Below are positions 45,478 through 53,757 of a stretch of DNA of 64,000 nt, in pieces. The position numbers were made by a program, and so were the translations under genes. This stretch comes from Opitutia bacterium (GTDB taxonomy: Bacteria > Verrucomicrobiota > Verrucomicrobiia > Opitutales > Opitutaceae), in NCBI GenBank assembly GCA_947449835.1, contig CANFSZ010000006.1, positions 17,666 to 81,665 of the forward strand. The letters are read 5' to 3'. Within the stretch, counting starts at the first letter, position 1; the number at the start of each line of letters is the position of its first letter. The notes beneath the pieces are model-generated. The model was not told where the DNA came from. It searched no databases and saw only the letters and a program-made list of their open reading frames with translations.

Positions 45478-47826
45478 ATGCGCTCCTACCCCAGACGTCT
45501 CATCACCCTGCTGTGGATTGTTAGCACGGCTGCGCTTTCCGTCGCGGCGCCATTCCTTCCAGCAAAAATCTCCGCGATGGACCAAGCTGTGGCCGAGGCC
45601 ATCGCCGCCAAAAAAATCCCCGGCGGCGTCCTCTGGTTTGAACACGACGGGCAAGCCTACCAACGCGCCTACGGCCTGCGCGCACTAGCTCCCGCGCACG
45701 AACCCATCAGCGCCGACACGATCTACGACGCCGCTTCACTCACCAAAGTCATCGCCACGACCACCGCCATCATGCAACTGGTCGAGCGCGGCCGCCTCGA
45801 GCTCGACGCTCCCGTCGTGCGTTACCTGCCCGCCTTCAGCGTCCACGACAAAGGCGCCATCACGGTCCGCCAATTACTCGATCATCACTCCGGCCTGCGA
45901 CCCGACGTCGACCTGAAACCCGCCTGGTCCGGCTACGCCACCGGCGTCGCGCTCGCCTGCGCGGAAAAACCCCGCAGCCCGCCGGGCAGCACCTTCGTTT
46001 ATAGCGACATCAACTTCATCATCCTCGGCGAACTCGTCCGCATCGTCAGCGGGCTCCGTCTCGACGCCTATGCGGCGCGCGAGATTTTCCAACCGCTCGG
46101 CCTCCGCGACACGGGATTTCTCCCGCCCGCCGCCAAGCACGCGCGCATCGCACCGACCGAACTCACGGCCGGCTCGATGTTGCGCGGTGTCGTCCACGAT
46201 CCCAGCGCACGCGCGATGGACGGCGTCGCTGGTCACGCGGGATTGTTCACCACCGCTGAAGATCTCGCGCGTTTCAGCCGCATGCTTCTGGGCGACGGCC
46301 AACTCGATGGCGTACGCATTTTGAGCGAGGCCTCCGTCGCCGAAATGACGCGCGTGCAAACCGACGGCTCCAACCGCCGCGGCCTCGGCTGGGATATTGA
46401 TTCCAGTTTCTCCGGCCAGCGGGGCCGCTGGTTTCCCGCCGGAGCTTCCTTCGGTCACACGGGCTTCACGGGCACCAGCATGTGGATCGACCCAGGCACC
46501 AAGACCTTCGTGATCTTCCTCGCCAACCGCGTCCATCCCGACGGCAAAGGCGACACCGCTCCGCTCCGCCGCACGCTCGCCACACTCGCGGCAGAAGCCG
46601 TTGGCCGCGACACCGGCGCCGTGCGCAACGGCATCGACGTGCTCGTGCGCGAAGATTTCGCCCGCCTCCGCGGCTTGCGCGTCGGTCTCATCACCAACCA
46701 GACCGGCCGCGACCGCGACGGTCGCTCGACCATCGATCTGCTCCACGCGGCCAAAGACGTGAAACTCGTCGCCTTGTTTAGCCCCGAGCACGGCATCCGC
46801 GGGAACGCCGACGAAACCGTGAGCGATTCCGTCGACGAGAAAACAAAACTCCCGATCCACAGTCTCTACGGCGCCGCGCCAGCCCGCACCGCCGGCCAAT
46901 CCGCCGAAGCCTACGCCGCCGTCGTCCTGCGCGCCCATGCGCCCCAGGCCGAACAGCTCCGCGAGCTCGATGCGTTGGTCTTCGATATTCAAGACATCGG
47001 CGCGCGTTTCTACACGTACTCCGCGACCCTCGGCGTCGCGCTCGAAGCGGCGGCCCTCGCCAAGAAAAAATTCATCGTACTCGACCGCGTGAATCCGATC
47101 AACGGCGTCGGCGTCGAAGGTCCCGTCATGACGCGTGCGCCCAGTTTCGTCGGGTTTCATCCGATGCCCGTCCGTCACGGCATGACGCTCGGCGAACTCG
47201 CCCAAATGTACAACGCCGAGCGCCACTTCGGCGCCGATCTCACCGTCGTGCGCTGCGAAAATTGGGCGCGCGATCTCTGGCTCGATCAAACCGGTCTCGC
47301 GTGGGTCAACCCATCGCCCTCGATGCGCAGTCTCACCGCCGCGACGTTGTATCCCGGACTTTGTTTGCTCGAAAGCACGGAGGTTTCGATGGGCCGCGGC
47401 ACGCTCAAACCGTTCGAACAAATCGGCGCGCCCTTCATCGACGGCGAACGGCTCGCCGCTGAGCTCAACCAAGCCGGACTCGCCGGCGTGCGCTTTGAAC
47501 CCGTGACGTTTACCCCGCGGCCCGCGCTTTACCCCGGCCCCGCGCATTCGCTCAAAAACGCCGATAAATCCTGCGGCGGTGTACGCGTCATCCTCGCCGA
47601 TCGCACGCGCTGCAACGCCGTCGATGTCGGCCTCGCGCTCGCCGTTACGCTGCAGAAACTTTATCCGCAAAAACTTCAAGCTGCCGCGATGGCGCGCCTG
47701 CTCGGCGACGACGCCACGCTCGCCGCGATCGTCGCCGGAAAATCGTTCGCCGAGATCAAAGCCGGTTGGAGCGCCGGGCTCGCGGAGTTCGAGGCGCGGC
47801 GCAAAGCGTTTTTACTTTATCGCTGA
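45478..47826 (+). CDS. Fusion of serine beta-lactamase-like domain and NamZ (DUF1343) exo-N-acetylmuramidase
   Basis: From ATG 45478 (782 residues) there is a signal peptide (residues 8-25). A class C beta-lactamase/DD-peptidase-type domain (about 30-375) has 'SLTK' (87-90), 'YSD' (175-177) and 'HTG' (327-329), the three catalytic motifs. The second domain (about 384-782) is DUF1343, now known as NamZ (GH171). It begins 'GIDVLVREDFARLRGLRVGL' and contains 'LITNQTGRDRDG', 'FSPEHGIRG', 'FDIQDIGARFYTY' and 'MGRGTLKPFEQIGAPFIDG'. NamZ removes MurNAc from the non-reducing end of muropeptide glycan. The fused serine hydrolase could trim the peptide stem. It is divergent from a symporter, so uptake of the products is plausible. 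Confidence 0.88.
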   Translation: MRSYPRRLITLLWIVSTAALSVAAPFLPAKISAMDQAVAEAIAAKKIPGGVLWFEHDGQAYQRAYGLRALAPAHEPISADTIYDAASLTKVIATTTAIMQLVERGRLELDAPVVRYLPAFSVHDKGAITVRQLLDHHSGLRPDVDLKPAWSGYATGVALACAEKPRSPPGSTFVYSDINFIILGELVRIVSGLRLDAYAAREIFQPLGLRDTGFLPPAAKHARIAPTELTAGSMLRGVVHDPSARAMDGVAGHAGLFTTAEDLARFSRMLLGDGQLDGVRILSEASVAEMTRVQTDGSNRRGLGWDIDSSFSGQRGRWFPAGASFGHTGFTGTSMWIDPGTKTFVIFLANRVHPDGKGDTAPLRRTLATLAAEAVGRDTGAVRNGIDVLVREDFARLRGLRVGLITNQTGRDRDGRSTIDLLHAAKDVKLVALFSPEHGIRGNADETVSDSVDEKTKLPIHSLYGAAPARTAGQSAEAYAAVVLRAHAPQAEQLRELDALVFDIQDIGARFYTYSATLGVALEAAALAKKKFIVLDRVNPINGVGVEGPVMTRAPSFVGFHPMPVRHGMTLGELAQMYNAERHFGADLTVVRCENWARDLWLDQTGLAWVNPSPSMRSLTAATLYPGLCLLESTEVSMGRGTLKPFEQIGAPFIDGERLAAELNQAGLAGVRFEPVTFTPRPALYPGPAHSLKNADKSCGGVRVILADRTRCNAVDVGLALAVTLQKLYPQKLQAAAMARLLGDDATLAAIVAGKSFAEIKAGWSAGLAEFEARRKAFLLYR

Positions 47827-47839
47827 TTCCGGCCCGCGT

Positions 47840-48283
47840 TCAGGCGGAAACTTCTGGCGCGCCAAAGGCCGAGCGGACGTTGGCGGGCAACGGGTCGGCT
47901 TCCATGCGGCCTTCGGCGTCTTGTCGCACGTGTACGGTCGTCATGCGGCCGCGCGCGACTTCGGTCCATTTGCCGGCGCGGTCTTTTTCAAAAATAAATT
48001 CGTAAGCGACACTCACGTTTTTCACTTCGATCACGGAGCCCGTCACGCGCACGAGATCACCACAACGCAGCGGTCGCACAAAACTGCACGAGGCCTCGCG
48101 GCGCGGCCACCCGCGCCGCACACCGTCGGTCGTCGTGCTCATCATGGCGAGATCGAGCGCCCGGAACCACTCGTGCTCGCACACTTCCATCCAGCGGTAG
48201 AAGTTGGAAAAATGCATGAGTCCAGCGGCGTCGGTCTCATGAAACTCCACGCGGCGGGTAATGGAAAACGTCGGGCTGGCCAT
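47840..48283 (-). CDS. Acyl-CoA thioesterase, 4-hydroxybenzoyl-CoA type
   Basis: The 147-residue hot-dog-fold protein has 'HETDAAGLMHFSNFYRWMEV' (about 15-34), holding the catalytic Asp of the YbgC/4HBT group. 'SCSFVRPLRCGDLVRVTGSV' and 'VAYEFIFEKDRAGKW' follow. It should hydrolyse a short or aromatic acyl-CoA. It has no close operon partner; the converging fusion gene ends 13 bp away. Confidence 0.85.
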   Translation of the reverse strand: MASPTFSITRRVEFHETDAAGLMHFSNFYRWMEVCEHEWFRALDLAMMSTTTDGVRRGWPRREASCSFVRPLRCGDLVRVTGSVIEVKNVSVAYEFIFEKDRAGKWTEVARGRMTTVHVRQDAEGRMEADPLPANVRSAFGAPEVSA

Positions 48284-48427
48284 GACGAGAAAGTGACGAC
48301 GACAGCCTCGCTGTCAAAACGCGCCGCTCCGAAATCTGATATGAATACTGAAAAAAGTAAAACGCACTAAGGTGCGGCGTGACCGCTGAGCCCGCCTTCA
48401 CCGTTGCCGCTGCCGGGCGCGGCCGGG

Positions 48428-49411
48428 TTACGGAGTCTTGGTCGCCGGAGCGGGTGCGGCCGCGGGTGCGGGGGTGGAGGCTTTCGCCGCGGGCGCGGCT
48501 TTGGGCATATTAACTTTTTTCTCGTCGAGGTTCTGCATCGCTTCGACGTCGCTCACGGGCGCGGAGTTAATGCCGCTGGCGGGGACCTCGAGTTTGGCGA
48601 GCCACACGAGCGCGTTGAGCACGAGGCGGCGTTGATCGTCGTTTTGCCAGTTGAGGTGGAAATGTCCGCCGGTGAAACCAAAGCCGCGTCCGCCATCGGG
48701 GCGCTCGACGGCCCACATCATCGTCTCGGGCCGGCCTTTGGCGGCTTGGATGTGCGCGTAGGGGCCTTTGGGGCTGACGTACGGACCGTCGCGCACGGCG
48801 TCGGAGGGATTGGCGACGAGGATGTCTTTCACGCCAGCTTTGCCGTCGCGGAAGTGCATGTTGAAATACCATTCGTCTTTCGTGCGAAACGGTTTCACGC
48901 CGCGCGTGATCGGGTGCTCAGGCAGCGAAACGTAATCGGCTTCCCAGATCGGGTTGCAGGAAACTTTCGTCTCATAATAACCTCCGATCCAGTCCTGCCA
49001 CTCCGTGCCGCCTTTGTCCGCGAGCACTTCGACGGCATAGTGAGCCATGCCGATGCCAACGCCTTTTTTGGCTAACGCGCCGAGGACGGCGAGGTGGTCT
49101 TTTTGAACGGCGAGGTGGTTGGCGCCGCCGTCGGAGTAGATGAACACGGCGTCGGCGCCTTCGAAGAGGGAGTTGTCGTCCACGCGTTTGCCATCGACGA
49201 GTTTCGTGGGCCAGCCGTTGGTGATGAGCACGGTCTTGAGGCCGGGGACGGACTCGAGGCGTTTCTGGAGCAGCATGGAGCCGGCCTTGAATTCATGCAT
49301 CAGCGGCGGATGACTCACCGGACCGGCGATCATGACGAGTTTACGATCAGCGGCGTGGAGCAGCGCAGCCGCGAACGTAAGCGCGGCGGTGAAGAGAAGG
49401 CGGAGTTTCAT
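48428..49411 (-). CDS. ThuA-like secreted protein
   Basis: The 327-residue protein has a signal peptide ('LLFTAALTFAAALLHAA'). The ThuA glutaminase-like fold shows 'RKLVMIAGPVSHPPLMHEFK', 'GADAVFIYSDGGANHLAVQK', 'KKGVGIGMAHYAVEVL', 'SCNPIWEADYVSLPEHPITR' and 'GRGFGFTGGHFHLNWQNDD'. The C-terminus is an Ala/Pro-rich tail. ThuA works with the Gfo/Idh-type dehydrogenase ThuB in rhizobial trehalose catabolism, on 3-keto-trehalose. Here a Gfo/Idh/MocA gene lies 43 bp upstream in the same direction, so the pairing is conserved. Both products look exported. Confidence 0.85.
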   Translation of the reverse strand: MKLRLLFTAALTFAAALLHAADRKLVMIAGPVSHPPLMHEFKAGSMLLQKRLESVPGLKTVLITNGWPTKLVDGKRVDDNSLFEGADAVFIYSDGGANHLAVQKDHLAVLGALAKKGVGIGMAHYAVEVLADKGGTEWQDWIGGYYETKVSCNPIWEADYVSLPEHPITRGVKPFRTKDEWYFNMHFRDGKAGVKDILVANPSDAVRDGPYVSPKGPYAHIQAAKGRPETMMWAVERPDGGRGFGFTGGHFHLNWQNDDQRRLVLNALVWLAKLEVPASGINSAPVSDVEAMQNLDEKKVNMPKAAPAAKASTPAPAAAPAPATKTP

Positions 49412-49454
49412 GGGAAAATAAAACGAAGGACGTGGAGCGGAGGCGTAGGAAAAT

Positions 49455-50723
49455 TTAAACGAGCGGGGTGACGCCGGGGATCGGCACAGGGCCGAAGATA
49501 CCGGGGCCGGGGCCGGGATTTTGCGGGAAGAGATCGAGCTTCGAGCCTTCCATGAGCCATTTCCAAGAAATCTCGCGGCCGGTGTAGGCGGCGATGCGCG
49601 CGCCGATGGCGGTGAGCGTGCTTTCGGCGACGCGTACAGCTTCGTTGACGGGCGTATTGCTGCGGATGCTGGCGATGAGATCGGCGTGTTCCTGAACCAT
49701 CGGGCTCACGTTGGGGCCGACGTACTTGAAGTTTTTTTCGCCGGTGATCGTGGCGTTGTTCGGGATCGCAACGCCCTTGGTGCCGACCACGCGCTCGCCG
49801 ATACGCGTAGCGGTCTTCGCGGCGTGGCGGCAGGAACTGGAGACGCGGGCGCCGTTGGCGTAGTCCATCTCGACGGAGAAATGATCCCAGATGTTGCCGG
49901 GAATGTTGCCGCGATTTTGGCGACCGCCCATGCCGTAGAATTTCACGGGCGGGCCGCCGAAGGCCCAGTTCATGACGTCGATGTTATGGATGTGTTGCTC
50001 GACGATGTGGTCGCCGCTGAGCCAGTCCCAGTGGTACCAGTTCCAGCATTGCCACTCGAAGTCGCTGAAGCCGGCCACCCAGTCGGCCTTCTCGCGGAAC
50101 CAGATGCCATCGCCATTCCAGTAGCATTGGCCGCCCGTGAGTTCACCCATCTCGCCGTCGTGGATGCGTTTCATCGTCTCGATATAACTGGCCTGATGGC
50201 GACGCTGCGTGCCGGCGACGACGGAGAGGCGTTTCTCGCTCGCGATCTTCGCGGTGGCGATGACGGAGCGAATGCCGGTGGGATCGACCGCGACGGGCTT
50301 CTCGATGAAAATATGTTTATTGGCAGCGACCGCGGCCGCGAAATGGCTCGGGCGGAAACCGGGCGGAGTCGCAAGGATCACGTAGTTCACATCGGTCGCG
50401 AGGAGCTTTTGGTAGGCGTCGAATCCCCAGAAAGTTTTATCCGCAGAAACTTTGAAACGGTCGCGGGCCTTCACGGCCTGACGTTCGAAGAGATCGGCCA
50501 CCGCCACGACTTCGACACCGGGCGAGGAATCGAGGGCATTTTTCGCCGCATCGCTGCCGCGACCACCACAACCGATGATGCCGATGCGGATGGTGTCGGA
50601 GCCGGCGACCGCACCGAGCGACCGCGGCGTGCCGACGGCAGCGAGCGCGGCGGCACCAGCGGTGAGAGATGAGAGCCGCACGAAATCGCGGCGGGAGAGA
50701 TCGGATGCGATCGGGGTATTCAT
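49455..50723 (-). CDS. Tat-exported Gfo/Idh/MocA oxidoreductase
   Basis: The 422-residue protein begins with a Tat signal ('DLSRRDFVRLSSLTAGAAAL', RR motif 'SRRDF'). The Rossmann domain has 'IRIGIIGCGGRGSDAAK', with 'VEVVAVADLFERQ', and the family catalytic lysine motif 'HIFIEKPVAVDPTG'. 'GAKGVAI'-type and 'WNWYHWDWLSGDHIVEQHIH' stretches follow; the His pair is typical of the exported Verrucomicrobia/Planctomycetes branch. Tat export suggests the NAD(P) cofactor is bound in the cytoplasm before transport. With ThuA directly downstream it should oxidise a glycoside in the periplasm. Confidence 0.87.
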   Translation of the reverse strand: MNTPIASDLSRRDFVRLSSLTAGAAALAAVGTPRSLGAVAGSDTIRIGIIGCGGRGSDAAKNALDSSPGVEVVAVADLFERQAVKARDRFKVSADKTFWGFDAYQKLLATDVNYVILATPPGFRPSHFAAAVAANKHIFIEKPVAVDPTGIRSVIATAKIASEKRLSVVAGTQRRHQASYIETMKRIHDGEMGELTGGQCYWNGDGIWFREKADWVAGFSDFEWQCWNWYHWDWLSGDHIVEQHIHNIDVMNWAFGGPPVKFYGMGGRQNRGNIPGNIWDHFSVEMDYANGARVSSSCRHAAKTATRIGERVVGTKGVAIPNNATITGEKNFKYVGPNVSPMVQEHADLIASIRSNTPVNEAVRVAESTLTAIGARIAAYTGREISWKWLMEGSKLDLFPQNPGPGPGIFGPVPIPGVTPLV

Positions 50724-50971
50724 AAAGGTAGGGTAAATCTATAGATTAAAAACTGCAGGGGTAAAACGCGGTCGAAGAAAGCGACGCCGCGGTGGGTCGC
50801 TACAGTTTATGGCGGATTTTTCTGAATAAATGCAATCACGCGAAGAGGTCGTCTTGTCATTCTGCGGTTAATTCGCAGCGCGCCGCCCACTGAAAATACA
50901 TTTTAGCGCCTCACAATTTCGCGATTTTCCCTTCCGCCCCGCGCCTCCGCCGCGTAACTTCGCGGTTCCCT

Positions 50972-52009
50972 ATGCCCAAACCCACGTATCGTTTTTGCGC
51001 CGGCCCATGGAATTTTAGCGAAGGCCGCGATCCCTACGGCCCCGAAACCCGCGCCGCCCATTCCTTCGATTGGAAACTCAGCGCCCTGAAGAAACTCGGT
51101 TTCGACGCGATGATGTTTCACGACGACGACGCCGTGCCCAACATCGACACGAAGTCCGCCACGCAAGTCCTCAAAGAAGCCAAGGAGCTCAAGAAACGTC
51201 TCGATGGCGAAGGTATCGTCGCCGAGATGGTCGCCCCGCGCCTCTGGTTCGCACCACAGACGATAGACGGCGGCTATACTTCTAACCGCAAAGCCGACCG
51301 CCAGTACGCCATCGACCGCTCGAAGCAGACCCTCGACATCGCCCGCGTGCTCGGCACCGACCTCATCGTCCTCTGGCTCGCACGCGAAGGCACCTATCTG
51401 CGCGAATCCAAATCCGGCGCCCGCTCGACCGAACTCCTCGTCGACGCCCTCGACGCGATGCTCGCTCACGACAAAAAAGCCCGTCTCTGCATCGAGCCGA
51501 AACCCAACGAGCCGATGGATCACGCCTACATTCCCACGATCGGCCACGCCCTCGCCATCGCTCAACTCACGCGCGATCCGAAACGCATCGGCTGTCTCAT
51601 CGAAAGCGCCCACTCGATTCTCGCCGGCCTCGATCCCGCCGATGAAATCGATTTCGCCATGGCCTTCGGCAAACTTTGGTCGCTCCACCTCAACGACCAA
51701 AACGGCCTCAAATTTGACCAAGACAAACCCTTCGGCTCCGCCAATCTCCGCGTCGCCTTTAACCAGATCCGCGCCCTCGAGCGCAACGGCTACGGCAGCC
51801 GCGGCGAATACGTGGCCTTCGACGTGCATCCGTTCCGCACCACGCGCGAAGAGCACTACCTCAAGCACCTCGATAATTCACGGAAAACATTTCTCCGCCT
51901 CGTCGAGAAAGCTCGTTCGTATCCCACGAAACAGGCCGACGCCCTCATCGCCGATCGCAATTACCAAGATCTCGATCAACTCGTGATCGAGCACCTGCTC
52001 GGCCGTTAA
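50972..52009 (+). CDS. Xylose-isomerase-like TIM-barrel protein
   Basis: The 345-residue protein is homologous to class I xylose isomerase. It has 'MMFHDDDAVPN' (catalytic His50 and Asp), 'LWFAPQTIDGGYTSNRKADR' and 'IEPKPNEP' (metal Glu175). 'IESAHSILAGLDP' carries Glu211 and His214, 'FDQDKPFG' Asp249 and Asp251, and 'AFDVHPFRTT' Asp284. One ligand differs: where XylA has Asp in 'F-H-I-D-L-N', this protein has His239 ('WSLHLND'). It is shorter than class I XylA (about 390) because the C-terminal loop is short. It could isomerise a pentose or another aldose/ketose pair. There is no signal peptide. The upstream 248-bp gap separates it from the divergent Gfo/Idh/MocA gene. Confidence 0.8.
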   Translation: MPKPTYRFCAGPWNFSEGRDPYGPETRAAHSFDWKLSALKKLGFDAMMFHDDDAVPNIDTKSATQVLKEAKELKKRLDGEGIVAEMVAPRLWFAPQTIDGGYTSNRKADRQYAIDRSKQTLDIARVLGTDLIVLWLAREGTYLRESKSGARSTELLVDALDAMLAHDKKARLCIEPKPNEPMDHAYIPTIGHALAIAQLTRDPKRIGCLIESAHSILAGLDPADEIDFAMAFGKLWSLHLNDQNGLKFDQDKPFGSANLRVAFNQIRALERNGYGSRGEYVAFDVHPFRTTREEHYLKHLDNSRKTFLRLVEKARSYPTKQADALIADRNYQDLDQLVIEHLLGR

Positions 52010-53613
52010 ACGCCGCGCGAAACTTCCACCGCTTCGACGATGAGCGCACAGATGTCGTCGTCGAAGTGGGCATCACCAGTGAACGCAACCACGTCGTTGA
52101 CCAAGCCATCCAGCAAGGTCGCGCCCGCCACGCCGCGTTGCCGCGCGAGAAACGCGCTCAACCGCTCGGAGCCGTAAATCACGCCGTCGCGATTAGCCGC
52201 CTCAAACAATCCGTCGGTGTAACCGAGAAACACGTCGCCCGGCCCAAACGAGCTTTGGCGATCCGTGTAAACAAATCCTTCCATCAAACCCGCCGCCGGC
52301 TCGGGATCGGCGAGGGAAAGCGATTCCACCACGCCGGAGTCCGCGCGTAAAATCAACGGCGCCGGATGGCCCGCGTTGCCGTACGTGAGCGTGCGTTCAG
52401 CGGTATCAATGATGGCATAACACGCCGTCGCGAAGACGGGCTGACCCGTCTGCAACACGATCGGCATGAGCGCACGGTTGATTTCCACCAAGACTTCCGC
52501 GGCGGTTTTGGCCTGCGGCGCGACTTCGCCCACGACGCCGCGAATCAGCGCCGTCAACAAGCCCGCGCGCACGCCGTGGCCCATCACATCGCACACCAAC
52601 ACGCCGCATCGGGTGTCCGACAACTGCACGATGTTGAAAAAATCTCCCCCGAGCGTCGAGGCCGGCACGTACCGATGCGCGAATCTCAACGCGCTGCGCG
52701 CCGGCGTCGTGTTGGTCGGAAACACCGGATAATTCGCCGAGAAAAACACTTCCTGCACTTGGCGCGCCATGCGCACATCGGCTTCCATTTCCTCGGTGCG
52801 ATGGCGCAATTCTTCTTCCATGCGCTTGCGCTCGGTAATGTCGTGGCTGATACCGACGAGGCCGATCACTTTGTCGCGCAGGCCCAGAAAAGGAACTTTG
52901 TTGGTGAGCGACCATCGCACGTGATCTTCGGCGCCGAAATCCGATTTCTCCTGATTTAAAATCGGCACGCCCGTCTCCAATACGCTGTGGTCGTCGTCCA
53001 TCGCCTGCCGGCCGCGTTCGCCGGGGAAAAAGTCCAACGTCGTGCGGCCACGCGCTTCTTCCTGATGCTCGACGCCGAGGGCGCGCAGGTGAGCTTTGTT
53101 ATTAATGAGGTAACGCGAGGCGGCGTCTTTGACAAAAATGCGGCTGGGCAGGTGATCGATGATCGTGCGGAGGAGGTTGCGCTCCTCGAGGAGTTTATCC
53201 TCGGCCAGTTTCGCGGCGGTGACGTTGCGCGTGACGCCGAAGGTGCCGATGATGCGGCCGTTGCCATCGCGCCAAGGCATCTTTGTGGTGGAGCCCCACG
53301 CTTCCACGCCGTCGCGGCGCGTGATGTGTTGCACGGCGCCGACGATGGGATGACCCGTGCGGATGATCACTTGCTCTTCGGTAAACGCTTTGTCGGCGTG
53401 GCTCGGGGAGAAATAATCGCGGTCCGATTTGCCCACGACTTCTTCGGGATCGACCACGCCCAACCACTCCGCGTGGGCGAGGTTCACGCGCACAAAATTA
53501 CTCTGGAGGTCTTTAAAGTAGATACGATCCGGCAGGTGTTCCATGAGCAGGCGCAGCGTCGCGGAATCAAGCGATTCAATAGAGGGCTGCGGCGGATTCG
53601 GCGTATCGCTCAT
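52006..53613 (-). CDS. PAS-PAS-SpoIIE serine phosphatase (RsbU-like)
   Basis: The protein has 535 residues from the ATG at 53613 (a frame to 53688 is possible). Two PAS domains come first (about 15-125, 'LLMEHLPDRIYFKDLQSNFV'; and about 135-255, 'TIIDHLPSRIFVKDAASRYL'). A helical linker leads to a PP2C-type SpoIIE phosphatase domain (about 290-530) with the metal motifs 'LGGDFFNIVQ', 'VLVCDVMGHGVRAGL' and 'FLGYTDGLFEA'. Such proteins dephosphorylate an anti-sigma-factor antagonist to switch on a partner pathway. No antagonist or anti-sigma kinase lies next to it. It is divergent from the nitric oxide synthase gene, with 144 bp between starts, so the two may share regulation. Confidence 0.9.
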   Translation of the reverse strand: MSDTPNPPQPSIESLDSATLRLLMEHLPDRIYFKDLQSNFVRVNLAHAEWLGVVDPEEVVGKSDRDYFSPSHADKAFTEEQVIIRTGHPIVGAVQHITRRDGVEAWGSTTKMPWRDGNGRIIGTFGVTRNVTAAKLAEDKLLEERNLLRTIIDHLPSRIFVKDAASRYLINNKAHLRALGVEHQEEARGRTTLDFFPGERGRQAMDDDHSVLETGVPILNQEKSDFGAEDHVRWSLTNKVPFLGLRDKVIGLVGISHDITERKRMEEELRHRTEEMEADVRMARQVQEVFFSANYPVFPTNTTPARSALRFAHRYVPASTLGGDFFNIVQLSDTRCGVLVCDVMGHGVRAGLLTALIRGVVGEVAPQAKTAAEVLVEINRALMPIVLQTGQPVFATACYAIIDTAERTLTYGNAGHPAPLILRADSGVVESLSLADPEPAAGLMEGFVYTDRQSSFGPGDVFLGYTDGLFEAANRDGVIYGSERLSAFLARQRGVAGATLLDGLVNDVVAFTGDAHFDDDICALIVEAVEVSRGV

Positions 53614-53722
53614 CGGAGATTCAACACGTTGGGCGGCATCCGCGAGGCAAGCAACCACGCGATGACTCGAGGATGGGTTTTTAAGCAAATCTTACGCGCG
53701 TGCATCTGGCATTGATTGCGGG

Positions 53723-53743
53723 ACGTAACCACGGAAACGTAAC
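53723..53743 (+). promoter_or_regulatory. Direct repeat acgtaac upstream of the nitric oxide synthase gene
   Basis: Two copies of acgtaac (53723-53729 and 53737-53743) are spaced 14 bp start to start, 15-35 bp before the ATG. They could be an operator for either divergent gene. No known factor is assigned. Confidence 0.3.
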
Positions 53744-53757
53744 TTCCTTTATTTTTC

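Noticed and set aside
53703..53720. tggcattgattgc upstream of the nitric oxide synthase gene as a sigma-54 promoter
   Set aside because: The GG and GC elements are two bases too close for a -24/-12 promoter.
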